Part shown: positions 1-7,665 of the stretch, in pieces
Layout: each line of letters starts with the position of its first letter
Numbering within the stretch: the stretch's first letter is position 1
Origin: Cellvibrio fontiphilus
GTDB taxonomy: Bacteria > Pseudomonadota > Gammaproteobacteria > Pseudomonadales > Cellvibrionaceae
Length of the DNA: 64,000 nt
Direction: 5' to 3' (one strand)
NCBI RefSeq assembly: GCF_035317345.1
Contig: NZ_JAYKTU010000001.1
The notes under the pieces: model-generated
What the model saw: the letters and a program-made list of their open reading frames with translations, nothing else
Databases searched by the model: none
Told to the model about the DNA's origin: nothing
Program-made: the position numbers and the translations under genes

Positions 1-284
1 ATATGTTCTTTGGAAACGTGCGGGTGCGCGTTGCGTTCACTCGGTTCGCCGTGAGTTGCCCAGCGAGTGTGTGCTATACCCGTACCACCCGGAGTAGGGC
101 TGGCGTGTACGGCATCGGACAATTCTTTTACTTTCCCCAAGCGGCGCACGCGCTGTAATTCGCCGCTGCTATTCACTACAGCGACACCGGCTGAGTCGTA
201 TCCGCGATACTCCAGGCGACGCAATCCTTCCACCAGAATATCCACCACATCGCGTTGCGCTACAGCGCCAACAATTCCACACAT
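1..284 (-). CDS. glmS: Glutamine-fructose-6-phosphate aminotransferase, N-terminal part (truncated by window edge)
   Basis: GlmS makes glucosamine-6-phosphate from fructose-6-phosphate and glutamine, the first step towards UDP-GlcNAc. The visible 94 residues are the start of the class II glutaminase domain. They begin MCGIVGAV, so Cys2 becomes the N-terminal nucleophile, and include the conserved LEYRGYDSAG and HTRWATHG motifs. The ATG at 284-282 has an AGGAG ribosome binding site about 7 bases upstream. The gene runs off the left edge, so the rest of the glutaminase domain and both sugar isomerase domains are missing. It lies downstream of a DeoR-type regulator on the same strand, as glmS does in Pseudomonas. 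Confidence 0.95.
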   Translation of the reverse strand, partial: MCGIVGAVAQRDVVDILVEGLRRLEYRGYDSAGVAVVNSSGELQRVRRLGKVKELSDAVHASPTPGGTGIAHTRWATHGEPSERNAHPHVSKEH

Positions 285-339
285 AATTTTTCTCCTTGAG
301 CTGTTTAGTAAAAAAGTAGTGATAAAAATATTTTTTAAC

Positions 340-475
340 CCCACCCTGCCATCAACCCCACCCTAACCCTCCCCTTGCCAAGAGGAGGGGATAAAAGCTC
401 CTCCCCCTGATTAAGGGGGAGGCTGGGAGGGGGTCTAGCTCCTCCCCATTTTTAGGGGGGAAGCCGGGAGGGGAT
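340..475. repeat. C/G-rich palindromic repeat cluster between glmR and glmS
   Basis: Three imperfect inverted repeats follow one another. The first is CTCCCCTTGCC with AAGAGGAGGGG. The second is CTCCCCCTGATTAAGGGGGAG followed by GCTGGGAGGGGG. The third is CTCCTCCCC with AGGGGGGAAGCCGGGAGGGG. A related unit lies at 41986-42062 in this window. The arms are runs of C and G around a short AT-rich loop, which resembles REP-type dispersed intergenic elements. Here the cluster would form hairpins in the glmR-glmS transcript. The match between copies is visible by eye; the class name is an inference. Confidence 0.7.
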
Positions 476-477
476 GT

Positions 478-1239
478 TTAACCGATAATTACCTGCACAC
501 CCTGTTGTTCAATTTTTTGTTTGTCGTTTGCATCAATACCATCGTCAGTGACCAGCACTTTTATTGCCGACCAGGGCAATTCCAGGTTGTGGATTTTGCG
601 CCCGATCTTGTCAGACTCGGCCATCACAATTACTTCGCGCGCGACTTCGGCCATCACCCGGCTAAGGCTGTAAAGTTCATTGAAGGTGGTTGTGCCGCGC
701 TCCAGATCCAAACCGTCAGCGCCGATAAAAAATTGGTCGAAGTTGTAGGAGCGCAAAATCTGCTCGGCGAGTTGACCCTGGAAGCCTTCGGATTTTGGAT
801 CCCAGGTGCCGCCGGTCATAAGAATAGTGGGTTCGTTTTCCAGCTCGCGCAGGGCGTTGGCGATACTGAGGGAGTTGGTCATCACCACCAGCCCTTGCTT
901 ATGGGATAACTCGGGCAAAAGGGCGGAGGTAGTAGAACTGCCGCTATCGAGGATGATGCGGTTGTGATCGCGGATCAGTTCTGCGGCGGCTTTGGCGATG
1001 GCTTGCTTACGAAGCGAAACTTTTTCGACCGGATCGGTCATCAACTCTTGCGGGACGAGAACTGCGCCACCGTAGCGACGCAGCAACAAACCATTGGACT
1101 CCAGTGCCGCCAAATCCTTGCGAATCGTGACTTCTGAGGTAGAAAACTGCTCGGCAAGCGCTTCAACACTGACTTCGCCGCTGCTATTGAGCAGATCGAT
1201 AATCGCCCGACGGCGTTGCTGGGTATTGCGTTTGGTCAT
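478..1239 (-). CDS. glmR: DeoR-family transcriptional regulator, likely GlmR
   Basis: This 253-residue DeoR-family repressor has an N-terminal winged helix (residues about 6-58, with VSVEALAEQFSTSEVTIRKDL). It is followed by the sugar-phosphate sensor domain, in which DSGSSTTSALLPEL and FIGADGL are the ligand-loop motifs. Its place directly upstream of glmS on the same strand matches Pseudomonas glmR, so control of glmS by an amino-sugar phosphate is the likely job. A perfect 18-bp inverted repeat starts 6 bp upstream of the ATG and probably serves as its own operator. In Pseudomonas the gene sits next to glmU as well, but here about 8.6 kb of other genes separate them. Family assignment is strong; the GlmR name rests on synteny. 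Confidence 0.85.
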   Translation of the reverse strand: MTKRNTQQRRRAIIDLLNSSGEVSVEALAEQFSTSEVTIRKDLAALESNGLLLRRYGGAVLVPQELMTDPVEKVSLRKQAIAKAAAELIRDHNRIILDSGSSTTSALLPELSHKQGLVVMTNSLSIANALRELENEPTILMTGGTWDPKSEGFQGQLAEQILRSYNFDQFFIGADGLDLERGTTTFNELYSLSRVMAEVAREVIVMAESDKIGRKIHNLELPWSAIKVLVTDDGIDANDKQKIEQQGVQVIIG

Positions 1240-1244
1240 CTTAT

Positions 1245-1301
1245 CTTGCCAATAAGTTTCGATTTGAAAGATATTCTAGCTCTTCGAAACTTATTGGCAA
1301 G
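1245..1301 (-). promoter_or_regulatory. Long perfect inverted repeat upstream of glmR (candidate operator)
   Basis: The arms CTTGCCAATAAGTTTCGA (1245-1262) and its exact reverse complement (1284-1301) are 18 bp each, separated by 21 bp. The whole unit sits between the end of the helicase gene and the glmR ATG and covers the expected ribosome binding site and promoter area. A dimeric DeoR-type repressor is an obvious candidate ligand. With no T-run after the stem and a 21-nt loop, a simple terminator is less likely. Confidence 0.6.
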
Positions 1302-1316
1302 TAAAAAGATTTTTCG

Positions 1317-3125
1317 TCAGCTCGCTATGGCAGTTAAACGCTGGGTATATACATTGCTTTTATGAGCGGTAACCCTGAGGTTCTGGCGTGCCCGGGTCAT
1401 GGCCACGTATAGCAACCGACTTTCATCGGCTTGCTGTTCATCGCGTAAATAACCCAAGCCCATAACTACCACATGGGAAAACTCCAAACCTTTACTGGCA
1501 TGGCGAGTTAAGAGAGCAACCTGATCGACTTCCGGGCGGTAGTCCCGACTGATCTCACACGGCAGCTGGCGTCGCTGCAAGGCTTTGCAAAGCTTTTCAC
1601 CCAGCCAATTGGCGGGAAAAATCACGGCCATATCCTTCCAACTAACCCCTTCAGCCGCCCACTGTTGTAAACAACGGGCGATATAAGTCATCTCCTCATC
1701 GGCGTTGCGCAAGAGTGAAAAGCTGGGAGCCAAACCGGAAGTGCCCGCCATTTCCGGTTTAATTAGCGGGATATGATCATCATCAACGGTTTTTTGCTGC
1801 ATAAATTCTTTGGCGAAGTCATAGGCAAAACCGAGTATTTCGCGGGTGTTGCGGTAATTGATCTTGAGGATGGTGGTACGCCCACGCGCCTGAATACCAA
1901 CGCTGGACAAGGAAAAGTCCAATCCGCGCTTGCGCTGATAGATCGACTGGGCGTCGTCATACAACAGCAGTAATGAGTTATGCTCTTTATCGATCATTTG
2001 CACGACCAGTTGCAGCCATTCAGCTTCAAAGTCGTGGCCTTCGTCGATCAATAGCGCGCCGTACTGTTCGCGCGGAATTTGCCCCTTGTTTACGCCATCG
2101 ATGACCGAAGTTACCTGCCGTTCCCAAATGGGCTCGTCACCTGCAATTACATCGACGTTGTAGGTTTTAAGCTGAAGTTTGCACCAATCGTGGAAGTGAT
2201 AAATATGAACATTTTCACCTACGCCTTTTTCCTGCAAAAAGCCACGTAACTTGCCGGCCAGCTTTACGTTAAAACACAGAACCAATATAGGCTTGGAAAA
2301 TGTTTGGGAGAGATAAAGGCTGCGATAGCCAAGGATGAGTGTTTTGCCCGAACCCGCAACGCCATGAACCACGCGGTGGCCATCACCAAGGCTACGCGCC
2401 AAAGTCTCTTGTTGGATATCCATGACTTTGACTATGTCGGGAATCTCTGCGGATTTTTCCGTCGCAAACAAATCCAGATTGGTGTGGCTAATGCGAATCT
2501 CGGGAAACAAATGCCAGCGAATTCGCTCTATCTGCGGCAGCGTCAGCTTCTCGGCAAATACATAGGGAAACATTTGCCATAACCGTTCCTGAAACACTTC
2601 TGCATCCAACCCTGCCACCATTTCATCCCTGCAAATCACCAAGCGCGCAGGGAGAACTATCTCCTGCTCGGCTTCACTCAGCGCCTTATCCAATTGTTTG
2701 CGGGTGATATTGGTCAGCACAACGCCGTAGGCCCAGGGGCTGAGCAATTTGCCCTGATATTTACCTTCGGCGTGAACTAAGGCTTTATCGCGCTCCAACC
2801 GCTTAATGTAGTGAGTCGCGCATTGGCGCGCTTGTAATAGTGGATTGGGTTTGGACACCAGGCCTCGCTGTGTCAGCAGGCGCACTACATCATGGGTAAT
2901 GCTTTGCATGGCATCGATGCGCCAATCCTTCACCTCTAAAAACAGCAATCCCCGGCTGGGATGCAGGATGACAAAATCGGTATAACGGCGTTTGTCGCCC
3001 AGTGGAATATCAAACCAAACCAGATAATCGTCTTCCAGATAATCCTCAAGACGCTCGGCAAAACGCCGCTCGCCCGCCGTCATTGGTTTGCGTAAATCAT
3101 CGTGGTTGCGAATTATTTTTGTCAT
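1317..3125 (-). CDS. NERD-domain superfamily I helicase
   Basis: This 602-residue protein joins an N-terminal NERD (nuclease-related) domain to a UvrD/Rep-like superfamily I helicase. The NERD core shows RRYTDFVILHPSRGLLFLEV at about residues 46-65, with Asp50, Glu64 and Lys66 as the D-ExK nuclease-like triad. Helicase motifs follow in order: Walker A GVAGSGKT (255-262), motif II LLIDEGHDF (Glu362 after Asp361), motif III-like YDDAQSIYQR, motif IV NYRNTREIL, motif V HASKGLEF and motif VI YVAMTRAR. NERD-helicases occur scattered in bacteria and are suspected to act in DNA repair or defence. Here the gene is alone on its strand between a toxin-antitoxin pair and glmR, in an accessory block. The exact role is unknown. 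Confidence 0.85.
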   Translation of the reverse strand: MTKIIRNHDDLRKPMTAGERRFAERLEDYLEDDYLVWFDIPLGDKRRYTDFVILHPSRGLLFLEVKDWRIDAMQSITHDVVRLLTQRGLVSKPNPLLQARQCATHYIKRLERDKALVHAEGKYQGKLLSPWAYGVVLTNITRKQLDKALSEAEQEIVLPARLVICRDEMVAGLDAEVFQERLWQMFPYVFAEKLTLPQIERIRWHLFPEIRISHTNLDLFATEKSAEIPDIVKVMDIQQETLARSLGDGHRVVHGVAGSGKTLILGYRSLYLSQTFSKPILVLCFNVKLAGKLRGFLQEKGVGENVHIYHFHDWCKLQLKTYNVDVIAGDEPIWERQVTSVIDGVNKGQIPREQYGALLIDEGHDFEAEWLQLVVQMIDKEHNSLLLLYDDAQSIYQRKRGLDFSLSSVGIQARGRTTILKINYRNTREILGFAYDFAKEFMQQKTVDDDHIPLIKPEMAGTSGLAPSFSLLRNADEEMTYIARCLQQWAAEGVSWKDMAVIFPANWLGEKLCKALQRRQLPCEISRDYRPEVDQVALLTRHASKGLEFSHVVVMGLGYLRDEQQADESRLLYVAMTRARQNLRVTAHKSNVYTQRLTAIAS

Positions 3126-3221
3126 AACGCCCCAAAACCTTCGTCAAAAAGTAATGACTTCGATGCCATTTACGGATAAGACGTTAGTTATAGGAGGAAA
3201 TCAGGCTAAGGGCAATAACAG

Positions 3222-3482
3222 CTAATTACTGTAGACAGATGATCTGTGCCCAACCTTGATCACCACCACAATCAATTCACCATCGCGGATTTCATAAACA
3301 ATCCGGTAGTTGCCCTGACGGACGCGATAGAGTTCGTTGCCGCTGAGTTTGATGCAGCCCTCGGCGCGGGGATTTTCAGCGAGTTCGTCAATATGGCTGA
3401 GAATTCGTTGGATGTCGGCTGAGGGAATTGCGCGCAAATCTTTCGTAACAGAACTTTTGAAGGTGATTTTATAGTTTGCCAT
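3222..3482 (-). CDS. RelE/ParE-family toxin
   Basis: This 86-residue protein has the RelE/ParE toxin fold signature: an N-terminal FKSSVTKDLRAIP strand-helix, the LSGNELYRVRQGNYRIVYEI core and a basic C-terminal VGHRSSVY. Arg residues in YRVRQGNYRIVY and the final H-R-xx-Y match residues important in RelE mRNA interferases. The start lies inside the last codons of the upstream antitoxin gene (14-base overlap), typical of translationally coupled toxin-antitoxin modules. Whether it is an mRNA interferase (RelE) or a gyrase inhibitor (ParE) cannot be told by eye. Confidence 0.88.
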   Translation of the reverse strand: MANYKITFKSSVTKDLRAIPSADIQRILSHIDELAENPRAEGCIKLSGNELYRVRQGNYRIVYEIRDGELIVVVIKVGHRSSVYSN

Positions 3483-3702
3483 TAGCCTTCAAATCATTAA
3501 GCAGCACTTCATAGCTGATTTCCGGCTCGCTCACGCGATCGGCATAAGCTTTAAGATCTTGCTGATCTTCGTTCATTAATAACCGCACAGCTTCATCCAC
3601 CAATTCAGAGAGAGACACATGGGTCGAAGCGGCTTTTAGTCGCAATGCCTGATGCAGTTGTGGATCGAAATAGATGGTTGAGCGCTTGGACAACTGGCTC
3701 AT
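3469..3702 (-). CDS. Ribbon-helix-helix (CopG-like) antitoxin
   Basis: This 77-residue protein begins with a ribbon-helix-helix DNA-binding segment. STIYFDPQLHQALRLKAAST is the strand and first helix, and VSLSELVDEAVRLLM the second helix. A flexible C-terminal tail would wrap the toxin. It is the first gene of the pair and overlaps the toxin by 14 bases. A perfect 17-bp inverted repeat upstream coincides with the promoter, as expected for autoregulation by the antitoxin or the complex. Confidence 0.85.
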   Translation of the reverse strand: MSQLSKRSTIYFDPQLHQALRLKAASTHVSLSELVDEAVRLLMNEDQQDLKAYADRVSEPEISYEVLLNDLKANGKL

Positions 3703-3718
3703 GGGAAAGGCCTCTTGA

Positions 3719-3760
3719 TTGACACCACAACATCATGACGCTGTGATGTTGTGGTGTCAA
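3719..3760 (-). promoter_or_regulatory. Toxin-antitoxin promoter embedded in a perfect palindrome
   Basis: The arms TTGACACCACAACATCA (minus strand, 3760-3744) and its exact complement (3735-3719) are 17 bp, with an 8-bp centre. Read on the minus strand, TTGACA at 3760-3755 is a consensus -35 box. After exactly 17 bp, CATGAT at 3737-3732 is a 4/6 -10 box, about 30 bp before the antitoxin ATG. Binding of the ribbon-helix-helix protein here would block polymerase. The same hairpin could also mark the 3' end of the endoglucanase message at 3770, but no T-run follows. Confidence 0.7.
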
Positions 3761-3769
3761 ACCTGAGAT

Positions 3770-5827
3770 TTAGGGCGTGGGCACAAACTTGGACAATAAA
3801 CGGACGTATGCAACCTGATAGTCGTTGTGGTTTTCGGTGATCTGCCAGGAGTTCAGCGGCCAGCTGGTGTTGAAGTCCAGGTAAGCTTTCATTGCTGGTT
3901 GACCCTTGGGCGGGCTCAATACTGCGCCGCCACAGCGCGAATCATTGGGGTTGTTCTGGCAGAAGCCATCCCAATCGTAAGCCGGGTTGGGGCCGCCGAC
4001 CAAAAAGCCCGGCGCTGGGCCGTAGGTTGAGCTGCCGACCCTATCCCACAGCGCGCTGCCATCGGTAAACCAGGAGTGATAAAACTCGTTGACCGAGCTA
4101 TGTACACCCAGGCTGTACATATTAGACAGGTAGACCATCGCCTGGGGGTTAACGCCGTGGATATAGTTCAAGTAGCCAACCGCGGCGTTGCGCACCTCCG
4201 CTTGGTTTGTGCCGCTGATGTTGTAGTCGATCAGGTTATGGAAGGTCAGCCCCTTGCGGGAAATGGTGCGATTGCTGCCCCAGGTAAAGTTGCTGGTGCC
4301 TATAAAAGCGCGGTAGGGATCCTCGCCATTACGCACGGCCGGCCAGTTATTATTGGCGTTGAACGCAGATTGGTATTGGTTTTTGAGGGAGCTGGCGACA
4401 GCGCTGGTGGCATCGGGCAGGCTGGCATAGTAGAGCCAAGCGGTAACTTCAGGCTCGTTCCACACATCCACCCAGCTGGTAGCATTAGTGGCGTTGGCAT
4501 CGACATGGCTGCGATAAGTCGCTGAACCTGTCGCGGCAAACAGGTAAATCGCGGCGGTGGTTTTCTTGGTGGCGCGGCCGGCGTCATCCACCTCCTGCTG
4601 GCCAGCGCCCAAACCGGCCGATGCTCCCTCGTTATTGCGGAAGGTTACATTGGGGTTGGCGACCGCCCAGGTCCAGGCATTTTCCGCGCGGGTTTTCAGG
4701 TCGGCGGCGTAGGCGTTCAGCTCGGGGTTATCCAGCCCGGCCAGGATTTTACTGCCCAGTGCAAAAGCACCGGCACTGGTGAGGGTCGCCGAGGTGCTGG
4801 CTGGCCCATAGTAACTGGGGCCGGCGGCAGTAGATGGCGGGCTGGCGTGTTGGTTGTTGGCATTGGTGTGGGAAAGGCCGAGAATCGACAACACTGAGCC
4901 ATCGCTATTCTGCATTTTCTTGAGCCAGTCAAAACCCCATTTAATCTCGTCGATGATATCGGGCACGCCATTACCCGATTCGGGGATATTGTAATCATCG
5001 CCCCAGATTGCTGGATTTTCAGCATAGGCGTGGAGCAGGGCGACCAGGTAGTAGGCGTGCCAATTGGTGTATTTGTTGTAGTCACCTGCGTCGTACCACC
5101 CGCCGGAGAGGTCTTTTTCAGTGGCGGCATTATTTTTGTCGCTATACAGGCGCGCGTTTTTATCCTGCCCCGCACCTATATGGCTTGCCCCATCGGTCCA
5201 GGCCGCTTCTGCAAAAGGCGCTTGTTTGGCAAAACCAGCACGCTGGTAAAAGAAGCTGCGCATGGCATGTTTCAGTACGGGTTTGTATACATCGGCACCT
5301 ATGCTGAATGCTGGTGAGCGTACATTTTTTTCCACATCCACTACGGCATAGCGGCCCGGCGTGGTTACGCTGGAAAAATCAAACCACCAGGCTTTATCGC
5401 CTGCGGCGTCAAAGGTCGCGCCGGATTTCCAACTCACCGCACTGCCGCTGAGTACCACAGCACTAGTATCCAGGTTGATCAACTGATAGGTGGCGCCGGG
5501 AGTGAAGCTAAGCGCGGCGTCATAGCCGGTTTGCGGATCGCGGATCACCGCGACTTTTTTGGCGTCCGGTAAATAACCAAATTGGTCGACCAGGATAAAA
5601 CTGCTGATAGCGGCGGGGCCCTGACTAGCTGCGCTGGACGCGGCCAGTGACGAGGCTGCTGCAGATGAGGGAGCCAGTGAAGAAGCTGCAATCGACGATG
5701 GTGCAACACTGCTGGCAGGGGCGGCGGAAGATGCCGGTTTGGGAGTGCTGGAACCACCACCTCCACCACCGCAGGCAGTTATAGATCCACTCAATAGCAG
5801 ACTAAATAATAGTTTGGACGTTTTCAT
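3770..5827 (-). CDS. GH9 endoglucanase, secreted lipoprotein
   Basis: This 685-residue glycoside hydrolase family 9 enzyme would cleave beta-1,4-glucan. It begins with a lipoprotein signal peptide (LSGSITAC, Cys19 as the lipidated residue), then a Gly run and a Ser/Ala/Pro linker to about residue 70. An Ig-like CelD N-terminal domain follows (about 75-175, SFILVDQFGYLP). The (alpha/alpha)6 catalytic domain comes next. GGWYDAGDYNKY places the catalytic base pair at Asp246/Asp249, and TENHNDYQ puts the acid at Glu665. VHSSVNEFYHSWF is a further typical GH9 stretch. No separate carbohydrate-binding module is visible, so the enzyme is probably surface-anchored and acts on soluble or partly degraded cellulose. 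It stands alone on its strand, with a LacI-type palindrome upstream. Family is certain; substrate is inferred. Confidence 0.93.
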   Translation of the reverse strand: MKTSKLLFSLLLSGSITACGGGGGGSSTPKPASSAAPASSVAPSSIAASSLAPSSAAASSLAASSAASQGPAAISSFILVDQFGYLPDAKKVAVIRDPQTGYDAALSFTPGATYQLINLDTSAVVLSGSAVSWKSGATFDAAGDKAWWFDFSSVTTPGRYAVVDVEKNVRSPAFSIGADVYKPVLKHAMRSFFYQRAGFAKQAPFAEAAWTDGASHIGAGQDKNARLYSDKNNAATEKDLSGGWYDAGDYNKYTNWHAYYLVALLHAYAENPAIWGDDYNIPESGNGVPDIIDEIKWGFDWLKKMQNSDGSVLSILGLSHTNANNQHASPPSTAAGPSYYGPASTSATLTSAGAFALGSKILAGLDNPELNAYAADLKTRAENAWTWAVANPNVTFRNNEGASAGLGAGQQEVDDAGRATKKTTAAIYLFAATGSATYRSHVDANATNATSWVDVWNEPEVTAWLYYASLPDATSAVASSLKNQYQSAFNANNNWPAVRNGEDPYRAFIGTSNFTWGSNRTISRKGLTFHNLIDYNISGTNQAEVRNAAVGYLNYIHGVNPQAMVYLSNMYSLGVHSSVNEFYHSWFTDGSALWDRVGSSTYGPAPGFLVGGPNPAYDWDGFCQNNPNDSRCGGAVLSPPKGQPAMKAYLDFNTSWPLNSWQITENHNDYQVAYVRLLSKFVPTP

Positions 5828-5869
5828 ATATCGCTCGCAGTTATTATTGATTTGGAGCGATATTAATCA

Positions 5870-5883
5870 CTTAACCGGTTACA
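5870..5883. promoter_or_regulatory. LacI-type palindrome upstream of the endoglucanase gene
   Basis: TAACCGGTTA at 5872-5881 is a perfect 10-bp palindrome with a central CCGG, extended on one side to TGTAACC. It lies 45-54 bp upstream of the GH9 ATG. Central-CG palindromes of this kind are typical of LacI-family carbohydrate repressors. No cognate regulator is in the window. Confidence 0.4.
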
Positions 5884-5952
5884 TGCATTGCCATTTTAAG
5901 TAATTTCCAAAACTTTACTCTGGCCCGCTATCTGAAGGGGTTTAGAGATTTT

Positions 5953-6975
5953 TTATTCCACATTCGCCACAATAAATTCCAGAATCTGTTTGGCACTGGT
6001 GACCTTATCCAATTCGGTATAGAGCGAACCGTCCTTGCCGGAATGATGGCCGTGGCCAACCAGATTAAATAAATGCTGCCCTGGTTGCTGCGAATCGATA
6101 ATCGCTTCATAAATCAGCGAAGGCTGCCCCGAAGAGCCACTACCCGAATAAACCGCATCGTCCGGAAAACGGGTTTTGCTGTAATACTCGTTGAAATCAT
6201 AGCTGCGGTTCACTTCCATCATCAGCTTGTAGCGCCCCATACGCGGTGCAGACAGAGTGACTTGGTAATCCACCTTGGGTGTTGCTGCAGAAATGCCATC
6301 CAAATCCGAGTTGTGTTGGTCTGGAGTGTAAAGTCCATCAACCGATTTAATACCGCGTTTATGGCTCCAGTAAGGCAAGGCTTCGGGGCGACGCACTACT
6401 TCAATCGCCGGATCTTTTGAACGATAACTGGAGTCGGACGTTTTGCCGGTGATGTACAGCGTATCGATATATTTACCTTCCAGCGTTTCCATCCACACCA
6501 CAATTTGCGGCGTGCTGGTGTAGGTTATCCCCAAAAACAAATCTTGCGGTGCCGAGTGATACTCGCGGCCAGCTTTAAAAAACACATGCAATTTTGGCGA
6601 ACTGGCATCCGCACTTAAATCGATAAGTGTGTATTCACGTTTATCCGGTTCAGCGGATTTTTTCAGGTTGTAACCAAAGGTCGCAACCGATGAGACCGGC
6701 GGCAAATTAAAGGTCAGCCCCATCACCAGTGGAACTATGCCTGCAATCGCCAAACCCATCGACCATTTACCAGGACGTTTTTGCATATGGTTTTTATAGG
6801 TTTTTGCGTTGTGTTTAATGTGCAACACGATGCAAACCAAAAATAATACCGCACCCCAAATATGCAGTGAGCCGACAAAATAATTGTAAGGAGTTGCGTA
6901 CAACAGCACGCCGGTAATCAGCAATACCGCGAAAGCAACTGATAGCGTAATGGTAGAAATAGTGCGCAAATTCAT
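5953..6975 (-). CDS. Membrane protein with DUF4405-like cytochrome-type N-terminus and DUF2271-like C-terminal domain
   Basis: This 340-residue protein has about three N-terminal membrane helices (residues 8-27, 36-53 and 74-92). The pair His38 and His52 (SLHIWG...VLHIKH) sits where DUF4405 proteins carry heme ligands. The periplasmic C-terminal half contains TPQIVVWMETLEGKYIDTLY, DGISAATPK and GRYKLMMEVNRSYDFNEYY, which resembles DUF2271. Both families occur in flavin-based transmembrane electron-transfer systems beside ApbE or FMN-binding proteins, but none of those is here. It follows the CpxP-like gene and two-component genes on the same strand and may be part of their regulon. Domain names are by-eye recognition. 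Confidence 0.6.
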   Translation of the reverse strand: MNLRTISTITLSVAFAVLLITGVLLYATPYNYFVGSLHIWGAVLFLVCIVLHIKHNAKTYKNHMQKRPGKWSMGLAIAGIVPLVMGLTFNLPPVSSVATFGYNLKKSAEPDKREYTLIDLSADASSPKLHVFFKAGREYHSAPQDLFLGITYTSTPQIVVWMETLEGKYIDTLYITGKTSDSSYRSKDPAIEVVRRPEALPYWSHKRGIKSVDGLYTPDQHNSDLDGISAATPKVDYQVTLSAPRMGRYKLMMEVNRSYDFNEYYSKTRFPDDAVYSGSGSSGQPSLIYEAIIDSQQPGQHLFNLVGHGHHSGKDGSLYTELDKVTSAKQILEFIVANVE

Positions 6976-7069
6976 TTTCTATTCTCGCGAATATTATTGT
7001 TGGGATGATATTGGATGCCGTCATAGTTGATGCTTCTATAACGGCTTTATCTATGATGGTTTTATTCGT

Positions 7070-7573
7070 TTACGCGTTTAACGTTTGTTGCTGCAATTGC
7101 TGGCGCAGTTGCATCAATTCGTTATCAAAGGTCTGGCGGATTTCCTGGCGTAAGGTTTCAGGTAGTGGTGCTGCAGGAGCTTGCTGGTGTAATTGTGGTT
7201 GGCTGTATGAAAACTTCATAAATCCGAATTTTTTGGTTTTGGCCCATTCAGCAAATGAGTGTTTGAATTGCGCCAACTCTTCCGCTGTTAAGAGCGCGGT
7301 TAATTCCGCTTCTTTTTGAGCAAGGAATTCCGGAATCTTGTCGCTTTGGTTGGTGAAGTACAGCTTGGGTACTTCGCGGTAAGAATCGAGGATGGCAGAC
7401 ATCTTTTCAGCGCGTTCAGTATCCAGATTTAATTCCGCTACAAAACGCTGATGGCCAGATGTCCAACCGCTATTGCTATTCCAGTTGGCCGCGCCGCCCC
7501 AGTCTTTTGCGAAAACAACCGTTGCGCACACGATACTGCCAACAATCAAACCGGTGATAATTAACTTTTTCAT
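7070..7573 (-). CDS. CpxP/Spy-like periplasmic protein
   Basis: This 167-residue protein has a signal peptide (MKKLIITGLIVGSIVCATVVFA) followed by a helical, charged mature region. RFVAELNLDTERAEKMSAIL and LTAEELAQFKHSFAEW give the LTxxQ-like helix-turn pattern of CpxP, Spy and CnrX-type sensors. The C-terminal 50 residues are Gln-rich and predicted helical. It lies just downstream of the response regulator, with direct repeats in the gap, which fits a target and feedback inhibitor of the adjacent envelope-stress two-component system. Function is inferred from fold pattern and context. Confidence 0.65.
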   Translation of the reverse strand: MKKLIITGLIVGSIVCATVVFAKDWGGAANWNSNSGWTSGHQRFVAELNLDTERAEKMSAILDSYREVPKLYFTNQSDKIPEFLAQKEAELTALLTAEELAQFKHSFAEWAKTKKFGFMKFSYSQPQLHQQAPAAPLPETLRQEIRQTFDNELMQLRQQLQQQTLNA

Positions 7574-7641
7574 GACATTGTTCCTCTGTGGTTGTGGTCT
7601 ACAGGTGCCAATCTAGACCTCAAATGAGGAAGCAAAATGTG

Positions 7642-7661
7642 TGAATTGTGAATGAATTGTG
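7642..7661 (-). promoter_or_regulatory. Direct repeat, candidate response-regulator binding site
   Basis: TGAATTGTG occurs at 7642-7650 and again at 7653-7661, exactly 11 bp apart. On the minus strand this reads CACAATTCA twice. Tandem half-sites spaced by one helical turn are the usual target of OmpR-family dimers. The site starts just past the response-regulator stop codon and lies 69-88 bp upstream of the CpxP-like gene. Confidence 0.55.
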
Positions 7662-7665
7662 TCTT

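Noticed and set aside
67..366. Open frame of 99 codons opposite glmS on the plus strand
   Set aside because: It is the antisense shadow of glmS; no ribosome binding site and low-complexity translation.
505..909. 134-codon plus-strand frame
   Set aside because: Lies wholly within the glmR gene on the other strand; composition is that of a shadow frame.
1284..1301. Inverted repeat at glmR as terminator of the helicase gene
   Set aside because: Loop of 21 nt and no T-run; operator is the better reading, though partial termination is not excluded.
4076..4525. 149-codon frame inside the endoglucanase gene
   Set aside because: Antisense to a confidently coding region and shows no family signature.
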